The position numbers and the translations under genes are program-made. The notes beneath the pieces are model-generated. The model did not search any database, was not told the DNA's origin, and worked only from the letters and a program-made list of their open reading frames with translations. From NCBI GenBank assembly GCA_002719575.1, contig PBHS01000016.1:49231-54343 (forward strand): 5,113 bases of DNA, read 5' to 3'. Shown piece after piece: positions 1 through 5,113 of the stretch. Position 1 is the stretch's first letter, and the number at the start of each line of letters is the position of its first letter. This stretch comes from Gammaproteobacteria bacterium (GTDB lineage: Bacteria; Pseudomonadota; Gammaproteobacteria; Pseudomonadales; Pseudohongiellaceae).

Positions 1-919
1 CAGCATCGGTCATCAAATAAGTGCGGTTACCATGTAAGACACCCGGTATCCCCGCGTTGAGCGGCGCGGCATGCTCACCGGTTTCTAACCCTTTGCCCCC
101 TGCCTCAACACCGTACATCGCGACCTGTTTGTCCTCCAAAAAAGGATGAAACAGCCCTATGGCGTTACTGCCCCCACCAACGCAGGCAACCAAAGCGTCA
201 GGTAGTTTCCCAAACATTTTTAGAGCTTGTTTCTTCGTCTCTCGTCCCATGATGCACTGAAAGTCTCGGACCAATTGCGGATACGGATGCGGGCCTGCAA
301 CAGTCCCGATAATGTAGTAAGTGTTATCCACATTAGTGGCCCAATCCCTGAGCGCTTCGTTCATCGCATCTTTAAGCGTACGAGATCCAGACTCCACGGA
401 AACGACATTAGCCCCAAGGAGTCTCATTCTGTAAACGTTAGGTGCCTGCCTGACTATGTCCTCGGCCCCCATATACACGTAGCACTCCAACCCGAGCCGA
501 GCGGCTACCGTGGCGCTGGCGACCCCATGCTGCCCTGCGCCTGTTTCGGCAATAATCCGGGTCTTCCCCATGTGCTTGGCAAGCAAAGCTTGCCCGATAG
601 TATTGTTCACTTTATGAGCGCCGGTATGGTTGAGATCTTCCCGTTTTAGGTAGATACGAGCACCTCCACAGGCCGAAGTTAATCGCTCAGCGAAGTAAAG
701 TGGCGACGGTCTCCCGACGTAATGCTTGAGCTCGTTGTCATATTCCGACCAAAATTCCTGATTCATAGAGAGCTCCTGATAAACCAGAGCCAACTCTTCA
801 ACCGCAGAGGCTAGTGTTTCTCCGACAAACACACCGCCGTACGGCCCGAAGTGACCATTGGCATCCGGGCCTCTGAACCTTGCAAAATCTACCTCAAAAC
901 TAGTGGAAACTTCAGACAC
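1..919 (-). CDS. trpB: Tryptophan synthase beta chain, 3' part cut off by window edge
   Basis: TrpB is the PLP enzyme that condenses indole with L-serine to give L-tryptophan, working in the cytoplasm as an alpha2-beta2 complex with TrpA. Translating the minus strand from 919 gives 306 uninterrupted codons, against about 400 residues for the family, so the C-terminal quarter lies outside the window. The HTGAHKVNN motif at residues 98-106 holds the PLP Schiff-base lysine (K103, equivalent to Salmonella K87). ETGAGQHG at 125-132 holds the catalytic glutamate (E125, equivalent to E109). GGGSN at 248-252 is the PLP phosphate loop. [12 protein letters not shown] (69-80) and [10 protein letters not shown] (205-214) are also typical of TrpB. 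The start is GTG at 919-917, chosen because CGGAG lies six bases upstream. It overlaps the trpF stop by 8 bases, which suggests translational coupling. The N-terminus is about 16 residues longer than the Salmonella enzyme. Family assignment is certain; the exact start is likely. Confidence 0.97.
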   Translation of the reverse strand, partial: MSEVSTSFEVDFARFRGPDANGHFGPYGGVFVGETLASAVEELALVYQELSMNQEFWSEYDNELKHYVGRPSPLYFAERLTSACGGARIYLKREDLNHTGAHKVNNTIGQALLAKHMGKTRIIAETGAGQHGVASATVAARLGLECYVYMGAEDIVRQAPNVYRMRLLGANVVSVESGSRTLKDAMNEALRDWATNVDNTYYIIGTVAGPHPYPQLVRDFQCIMGRETKKQALKMFGKLPDALVACVGGGSNAIGLFHPFLEDKQVAMYGVEAGGKGLETGEHAAPLNAGIPGVLHGNRTYLMTDA

Positions 920-1541
920 TATAAACTCCGTTAAAAAATGACTTTAATTTGTCAACATTTTTTATCCCGGGTGATTCCTCTACGCCAGAACTAACATCTA
1001 CACCTGCTGGCGCAGCAGTTCGGATCGCTTCACCAACATTATCCCCATCCAGGCCGCCCGCGAGAACGACAGGCTTGTCACAGCCTAATGCCACCAAAGC
1101 AGCCTGAGTCCAATCCATAGTCTTACCAGTCCCTCCCGGCACATTCTCAACGAAGGTGTCTAGCAATATCCGATCGGCGCTTCTGTAGGATTTTGCTGAC
1201 TTCAGCGCATCGCGCCCATCCTTGACCCTAAGCGCCTTCATGTAAGGAGTCTCGAATGACGCGCAAAAATCTTCGTCTTCCTCGCCATGAAACTGAAGAC
1301 AACTAATGACCCCTGAGTCTAGTACGCGGTTCACCAGCTCAGCGGATGGGTTAACAAAAAGCCCAACCCGCTCAGTTTTACTGGAAACGTTGGCAAAAAT
1401 CTCGCCGATACAACTAGGCAAAACATGTCGTGGACTCGGCTCATAACACACCACTCCGAGCGCGCAAGCACCGAGTTCTTCGGCCATTTGCGCATCTTCA
1501 GCTCGGGTTATTCCACAGACTTTGGTCCAGACTTTAGACAC
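912..1541 (-). CDS. trpF: Phosphoribosylanthranilate isomerase
   Basis: TrpF catalyses the Amadori rearrangement of N-(5'-phosphoribosyl)anthranilate to CdRP, the third step of tryptophan synthesis, as a cytoplasmic (beta/alpha)8 barrel. The 209 residues match the usual single-domain length. KVCGIT (residues 7-12) carries the general-base cysteine C9. YEPSPRHV (33-40) matches the family's SPR motif, QFHGEE (83-88) is conserved, and LLDT (126-129) carries the catalytic aspartate D128. GGTGKT (136-141), LAGGL (160-164) and GVDVSSGVE (180-188) form the phosphate-binding end. The start codon is GTG at 1541-1539. An in-frame TAA lies five codons upstream, no other start codon falls between them, and the KVCGIT strand begins six residues in, so this start is nearly forced. 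No Shine-Dalgarno sequence is visible before it. The stop TGA (914-912) overlaps the trpB start. The gene lies 54 bases downstream of truA and may share its transcript or use the promoter proposed in that gap. Confidence 0.97.
   Translation of the reverse strand: MSKVWTKVCGITRAEDAQMAEELGACALGVVCYEPSPRHVLPSCIGEIFANVSSKTERVGLFVNPSAELVNRVLDSGVISCLQFHGEEDEDFCASFETPYMKALRVKDGRDALKSAKSYRSADRILLDTFVENVPGGTGKTMDWTQAALVALGCDKPVVLAGGLDGDNVGEAIRTAAPAGVDVSSGVEESPGIKNVDKLKSFFNGVYSV
926..930 (-). promoter_or_regulatory. Ribosome binding site of trpB
   Basis: The minus strand reads CGGAG, then a six-base spacer, then GTG at 919-917. The site lies inside the last codons of trpF, so ribosomes finishing trpF would be delivered next to the trpB start. 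It decides the GTG start, because the codons just upstream in the trpB frame (ACG, GAG, TTT, ATA) are not usual starts. Confidence 0.7.
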
Positions 1542-1555
1542 AGATTTTGATGCGG

Positions 1556-1585
1556 TTTATAAAGAGTTAATGTTAACAAATTCAA
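1556..1585 (-). promoter_or_regulatory. Candidate sigma70-type promoter for trpF-trpB
   Basis: In the AT-rich gap between truA and trpF the minus strand shows TTGAAT at 1585-1580 (4 of 6 to the -35 consensus), an 18-base spacer, and TATAAA at 1561-1556 (5 of 6 to the -10 consensus). Transcription would begin around 1549, only about eight bases before the trpF GTG, giving a nearly leaderless message. The spacer holds the palindrome GTTAAC at 1572-1577, followed on the minus strand by the related ATTAAC at 1571-1566. GTTAAC is also the core of the E. coli TrpR operator, but the flanking match here is weak. Promoter and operator are inference from short motifs. Confidence 0.35.
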
Positions 1586-1595
1586 AGTGCCGCGA

Positions 1596-2426
1596 CTATT
1601 CGTAGCCCGCGAGAATCAGCGGAAATCTCGGCCCATTATCGAGCAATGATTCTCCTGGATAACCTACCTCGACAAGGTAAAGACCGTCGGGAGGCGCAGT
1701 GATGCCCGCTCTCGTTCTGTCTTTTGAGTCAAGGACCTCGCCAATCCAAGACTCTTTTCGCTTGCCTTTCCCGATGTCAATCAGAGATCCGCAGATATTA
1801 CGAACCATATGTTGTAGAAATGCATTCGCTCTAACATCTATCACGGTGATACCAAACCAATCGATCACCGATATAGCGAGAACATTTCGTTTAGCACTTA
1901 CAGATTGACAACCCGCCGCGCGAAATGCTGAAAAATCATGTTCCCCCAAAAGCTGCTGTGCCGCTCCGTGCATCGCTTGAGTGTTCAGTAGCCCCTTGAT
2001 GCAAGTGATGTTGCCATTGAAGATTCCGCTGGCGACAGATGCAGTGCTTATCAGATAACAATATCGACGATAAATCGCTGTAAATCTGGCGTGAAAAGAC
2101 TCCTCTACACGACTTGCACGAACAACCCGGATCTCTCTAGGAAGTAGACTGTTAACTCCATCAATCCAGGCTTTAAAATCTCTTGGCTTTCGCGAGTCAA
2201 AATGCACTATCTGACTGGTTGCATGAACTCCAGCATCAGTTCTACCGGCACATATAATCGACACCGAATGGTCTGCAATTTTAGTAAGCGCGTTTTCCAA
2301 GGCTTGTTGAACGGTATTCAGAACAGGAGAGCTTTGCTTCCGCCAACCTGAGAAAGCGGAGCCGTCATACTCGACGGTCAGGGCAATTCGGCTTTGGTGG
2401 TTTGATGCTGCAGGAGGTGGGGCCAC
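1596..2426 (-). CDS. truA: tRNA pseudouridine(38-40) synthase
   Basis: TruA converts uridines 38, 39 and 40 of the tRNA anticodon stem-loop to pseudouridine. The 276 residues are a normal length. YDGSAFSGWRKQ (20-31) and VQQALENAL (39-47) form the N-terminal part of the fold. AGRTDAGVHA (60-69) carries the catalytic aspartate D64 (E. coli D60). FHARF (110-114) and RRYCY (119-123) carry the conserved active-site tyrosine, probably Y121. FSAFRAAGCQS (164-174), NAFLQHMVRNI (200-210) and TAPPDGLYL (242-250) are standard C-terminal motifs. The start is GTG at 2426-2424. Between the fimV stop and the first conserved strand it is the only ATG, GTG or TTG in frame, but no good Shine-Dalgarno precedes it (only a distant GAGA). 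It lies 42 bases after fimV in the same reading frame, with no stop between. The gene sits in its usual gammaproteobacterial place between fimV and trpF and is probably co-transcribed with fimV. Confidence 0.96.
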   Translation of the reverse strand: MAPPPAASNHQSRIALTVEYDGSAFSGWRKQSSPVLNTVQQALENALTKIADHSVSIICAGRTDAGVHATSQIVHFDSRKPRDFKAWIDGVNSLLPREIRVVRASRVEESFHARFTAIYRRYCYLISTASVASGIFNGNITCIKGLLNTQAMHGAAQQLLGEHDFSAFRAAGCQSVSAKRNVLAISVIDWFGITVIDVRANAFLQHMVRNICGSLIDIGKGKRKESWIGEVLDSKDRTRAGITAPPDGLYLVEVGYPGESLLDNGPRFPLILAGYE

Positions 2427-2468
2427 GTGAGCTATATCTCGCGATAAATGACAAAGGGATGACCACAG

Positions 2469-4652
2469 TCAGAGTGTGTCTTGCAAAGCCTCAAGAAGCT
2501 CTTTAGCCTCTGCTATCTGGTTCTTGTTACCCTCTGCGATCACTTCCTGTAGTATTTCTGTAGCGCCAACGGCATCACCCATTTTTTGATAGGCGTATGC
2601 TAATTCGAGCTTTGTTGCCGTTTCGTCATCATTGGACAAGACGGATATATCATCTGAAGGCCCCATCAAGCCGTCCTCAGAGACGTCCAAGCCACTTATC
2701 TTTTCTTCAGAGAAGAAATCCAAATCATTAAAACCATCGTCGCTGGCGGCCGCAGAAAAAGAAGCGTTATCATCTCCGGAGGGCAATGTTCCCTCCTCTG
2801 TATCAGGCTCAACGCCCTTGTCTTGATGAAAGGCGCCTGTTTCAGAGCCGACAAATTCAAACTGCTCCAACTCCTCTTCCATGCGCTCCTTGGAGTCAGA
2901 AAGATCAAAGGGCATACCAAAATCATCATTTTTACTAGTTACTTCTTTCATATTATCCCGGCCCAAGTTACCCGAACCTGAACTGCCATCAAGATCAAAA
3001 ATACCGGTGTCAAAATCGTCTAAGTCGATCCCAGAATCATCGCGGGATAAATCAGCGGTACCATAAGCGGCTGAATTGTCCTCGTTCATCGATCTAGAAT
3101 CAGTTTCGGTTCCTTGATTTTGGTTAAAAAACGGCTCTTGAGCGTTGTCAGCGGGCATAACTTGATTTAGGCCCTTATTAATCCGCTCTTCTTTTTTGTC
3201 ATCAATCTTTGAGTATCTGTCAGATGAGTCAGACTCATCCGAGCCCGAATCGCCAGGTTTAGGTTCCTCTGAACGACTAAGCTGCTCTGCCTGAGCATCA
3301 ACCAATGGTTCCAAAATCCTAGAATCACTCATCGCGACTGATTTGTTTCGACGGATCATGACCCACACCAACAGTGAGACTACAAGCCCAAGCGCACCAA
3401 AAAGAATGAAGGAGTTATTAACTAGTACAGACAATAAACTTAGGGGCGAAGACGGAGTTTCTGATACTGGCGAATCAGGATTCCTTGGCGCTTCCTGAGC
3501 TGATTGCCCTGCTGACGCTACTCCAGCAACGGCTTCAGCCAAAGCCAGTGATTCCCGAAGTTGAGAGAGCTGAATATCCTTTAGACGAATCAGCTCCTGC
3601 GTAGCTTCAATTTGCGCATCTAAATCTGCGAGCCTAAGCTCAAGGTTTTCTCTATCTATGCGTGCCCGATCAGCTTCTTCCTGGCGAACGGATAGTTCGC
3701 TTTCAAGCTCAGCAATTCTTCGGTCAAGATCTGCATTTGACTCCGTTTGTGGCGAAGAAGTCGACGAAGACGCATCAACATCATCAGAATCTGTAGCCAC
3801 GATGCTCAAGCGACCGGCTCGGCTGTTCCGATCCGAGTTCGTTTCGCCGGGCACGCCAAAAGGTTCAACTTCAGCGAATTCTTGGTTTTGCCGGCCAACT
3901 TCAACAAACGCACTTGCCGCATTTATGTCAAGGATTTCTTGCTCGGTGGGTAGCCGAAGTATTCGGCCAGACAGCAAGATATTAATATTGCCCTGCGCAA
4001 ACGCATCAGGGTTAAGCGACTGAATCGCAATCATCGTTTGCTGCAGGGAAACTGATTCATTTGGTCGAATCTGACGCGCAATCCCAATAAGGGTGTTACT
4101 GGGACTTACTTCTATTGTGTCACGGTCTGAAAAACCCGATCGTCCTGATTCCGCCCCCGTAAGCATCGAGCTGTTATCGCCGCTGGCGTCAGTGGTGCTT
4201 CGAGAACCGGTGATAGGCTGACGCAGACTCGTTTCTGGCCGAGCAGATTCTTCTCTATAAACGGGCAAATCCAGAACAGCAGTGTGCTCGCTCAACAATC
4301 GGCCATTGGGCCAGAGCGTTTCGAGAACGAAACTGAGATAGGGTACGTTAATCGTTTCAGGACTGGTTAGGAGGACGTAAGCGCCAGTAGAAGACCTTTG
4401 AATGCGGAGGCTCACGCTTGACATAATCTCGGCCCACGCAAATCCAAATCTGGCAAAGTCCTCCGTCGAAGCCATTCGAACAGTGACATCATCGAGTCGG
4501 ACTTCCCCCAGTTCGGTAATTTCGATCCGAAGTCGGAGTGGTTGATTAAGATAAGACTCGACAGTAATTGCGCCAAGATCAAGGCCCGAAGTGTGGGAGG
4601 CCGCCGTGCCAAGCAGGAAGCCGATAATACAAACAGTGTTTCTCCTAAACAT
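2469..4652 (-). CDS. fimV: FimV/HubP-family polar hub protein (LysM, one TM, acidic cytoplasmic tail)
   Basis: FimV (HubP in Vibrio) is an inner-membrane protein that binds peptidoglycan and recruits partners to the cell pole. In Pseudomonas it is needed for type IV pilus assembly and cAMP control. The 727 residues have the family's layout. A signal peptide occupies about 1-23. A family N-terminal domain follows, starting LDLGAITVESYLNQPL (24-39) and running to about 130. A LysM domain lies at about 178-240 and includes the FimV-typical NPDAFAQGNIN. A long coiled coil covers about 308-375, a Pro/Ser-rich linker about 385-404, and a transmembrane helix about 416-433 followed by RRNK. The remainder is a cytoplasmic tail rich in Asp, Glu and Ser, ending in the conserved FimV C-terminal motif with one TPR-like helix pair (681-723). 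The frame stays open to a TTG at 4727, but ATG 4652-4650 has a strong ribosome binding site and is followed directly by the signal peptide, so I use it. In the LysM, the common DTLW is NTLI. Confidence 0.95.
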   Translation of the reverse strand: MFRRNTVCIIGFLLGTAASHTSGLDLGAITVESYLNQPLRLRIEITELGEVRLDDVTVRMASTEDFARFGFAWAEIMSSVSLRIQRSSTGAYVLLTSPETINVPYLSFVLETLWPNGRLLSEHTAVLDLPVYREESARPETSLRQPITGSRSTTDASGDNSSMLTGAESGRSGFSDRDTIEVSPSNTLIGIARQIRPNESVSLQQTMIAIQSLNPDAFAQGNINILLSGRILRLPTEQEILDINAASAFVEVGRQNQEFAEVEPFGVPGETNSDRNSRAGRLSIVATDSDDVDASSSTSSPQTESNADLDRRIAELESELSVRQEEADRARIDRENLELRLADLDAQIEATQELIRLKDIQLSQLRESLALAEAVAGVASAGQSAQEAPRNPDSPVSETPSSPLSLLSVLVNNSFILFGALGLVVSLLVWVMIRRNKSVAMSDSRILEPLVDAQAEQLSRSEEPKPGDSGSDESDSSDRYSKIDDKKEERINKGLNQVMPADNAQEPFFNQNQGTETDSRSMNEDNSAAYGTADLSRDDSGIDLDDFDTGIFDLDGSSGSGNLGRDNMKEVTSKNDDFGMPFDLSDSKERMEEELEQFEFVGSETGAFHQDKGVEPDTEEGTLPSGDDNASFSAAASDDGFNDLDFFSEEKISGLDVSEDGLMGPSDDISVLSNDDETATKLELAYAYQKMGDAVGATEILQEVIAEGNKNQIAEAKELLEALQDTL

Positions 4653-4861
4653 CGTCCCCTCCACCTTCGACGCGCCGGATCGGAAGTCTCCGATTAATAC
4701 CGCAACCAGCACCTTGCATTGACACAAGCTTTCACAGCCCGTATCAGCGCTTCGATGATATCCGCTAGGGAGAGAGTTAAGCCGCCAGACCGTTTCTGTG
4801 GGGATTTAATTGCTGTCCCGCAGGGCCAAATAACCCTAGCATAGTCGGCCAAAAGTATTCA
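4653..4861. other. Intergenic region between asd and fimV
   Basis: This 209-base gap is the largest in the window. Apart from the fimV ribosome binding site I see no gene, no convincing sigma70 or sigma54 promoter, and no hairpin with a T-run that would serve as an intrinsic terminator for asd. On the minus strand the best -10-like hexamers are TATCAT (4761-4756) and TATTAA (4699-4694), neither with a good -35 partner. The gap is long enough to hold a fimV promoter, which I cannot place. Confidence 0.5.
4658..4662 (-). promoter_or_regulatory. Ribosome binding site of fimV
   Basis: The minus strand reads AAGGTGGAGGGG before the ATG at 4652-4650, with GGAGG five bases away from it. This is the strongest Shine-Dalgarno in the window. 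It decides the start, ruling against the TTG 75 bases upstream, which would put 25 extra residues before the signal peptide. Confidence 0.85.
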
Positions 4862-5113
4862 TTATAAGTAGCTTTTTATCAACTCTTCAGCGATCTGAAC
4901 GGAATTCAATGCTGCGCCTTTGCGCACATTATCAGAAACGACCCAAAGATTAAGCCCATTAGGCACAGTCAGATCTTCCCTGACTCTTCCGACGAACACG
5001 GCATCCCGCCCCGCTGAATCATGAAAAGCCGTGGGGTAATTGGTGTCAGAGGGGCCATCGACTAGCTCCACGCCCGTAGCCGCTTCTAGCAGCGTTTGCG
5101 CTTCCTTTCGAGT
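4862..5113 (-). CDS. asd: Aspartate-semialdehyde dehydrogenase, C-terminal 83 residues only
   Basis: Asd reduces beta-aspartyl phosphate to aspartate semialdehyde with NADPH, the branch point to diaminopimelate/lysine, threonine and methionine. Only the last 83 residues are visible; the 5' part, including the catalytic Cys and His, lies beyond the right edge. The frame runs open to 5113. Family signatures present are [20 protein letters not shown], then [20 protein letters not shown] and VQIAEELI near the end. The segment resembles the Asd type found in Pseudomonas, Vibrio asd2 and Bacillus. The gene ends in TAA followed directly by an in-frame TGA (4861-4859), a tandem stop. The intact GRDxVFVGRxR and DNxRKGAALN motifs favour a true Asd over the Usg-1-like paralogue that also occurs beside fimV in some genomes. 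The catalytic residues are not in view, so that choice is inference. Confidence 0.9.
   Translation of the reverse strand, partial: TRKEAQTLLEAATGVELVDGPSDTNYPTAFHDSAGRDAVFVGRVREDLTVPNGLNLWVVSDNVRKGAALNSVQIAEELIKSYL

Noticed and set aside
227..649. 140-codon plus-strand open frame
   Set aside because: It lies wholly antisense to trpB, whose minus-strand translation keeps all catalytic motifs. Its own product shows no recognisable domain.
2427..2468. Search for a terminator or promoter in the fimV-truA gap
   Set aside because: The 42 bases contain no stable hairpin, T-run or paired promoter hexamers; co-transcription is the simpler reading.
3658..4023. 121-codon Ser/Arg-rich plus-strand open frame
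   Set aside because: It is antisense to the fimV coiled coil and LysM region, and its skewed composition is the mirror of the fimV codons.
4690..4725. Possible sigma54 promoter upstream of fimV (GGTGCTGGTTGC on the minus strand)
   Set aside because: The GG and GC elements are too close together: eight bases between them instead of the required ten.
4650..4727. Upstream TTG start giving fimV 25 extra residues
   Set aside because: The strong GGAGG sits before ATG 4652, and that ATG opens directly into a signal peptide. The extension would bury the signal peptide and has no ribosome site of its own that I can see.
4712..4727. CTTG...CAAG short inverted repeat on the minus strand upstream of fimV
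   Set aside because: A four-base stem is too short to separate from chance.
4764..4840. 7-base inverted repeat (gctaggg at 4764-4770, ccctagc at 4834-4840) between asd and fimV
   Set aside because: The arms are 63 bases apart and do not extend. About one such pair is expected by chance in a gap of this size, and there is no T-run for a terminator.

Overview
The window is a stretch of ordinary chromosomal core genes, and every supported gene is on the minus strand. In transcription order (right to left) they are: the 3' end of asd (aspartate-semialdehyde dehydrogenase), fimV (polar peptidoglycan-binding hub protein), truA (tRNA pseudouridine synthase), trpF (phosphoribosylanthranilate isomerase) and the first three quarters of trpB (tryptophan synthase beta chain). 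The order asd-fimV-truA-trpF is a familiar gammaproteobacterial arrangement, and FimV of this architecture is essentially a gammaproteobacterial protein. The source is therefore very likely a gammaproteobacterium. Base composition looks near 50% GC by eye, and I cannot name a genus.

Layout on the plus-strand scale: 1-919 is partial trpB; 912-1541 is trpF, overlapping trpB by 8 bases; 1542-1595 is a short AT-rich gap with a plausible promoter for trpFB; 1596-2426 is truA; 2427-2468 is a 42-base gap; 2469-4652 is fimV; 4653-4861 is a 209-base gap; 4862-5113 is the asd tail. Both the trpB and the asd reading frames run off the window.

The genes share a neighbourhood more than a pathway. TrpF and TrpB are two steps of tryptophan synthesis and look translationally coupled. 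Asd belongs to the lysine/threonine/methionine branch and to diaminopimelate supply for peptidoglycan. FimV organises the cell pole (type IV pili, flagellar placement) and TruA modifies tRNA anticodon arms.

The start codons are the most notable local feature. truA, trpF and trpB all appear to start with GTG, and only trpB has a clear ribosome binding site. fimV has a strong ribosome binding site that supports an internal ATG over an upstream TTG. I found no mobile element, CRISPR array, RNA gene, phage or defence gene, and nothing that amounts to a new biological system. The findings are modest points about starts, regulation and FimV structure.
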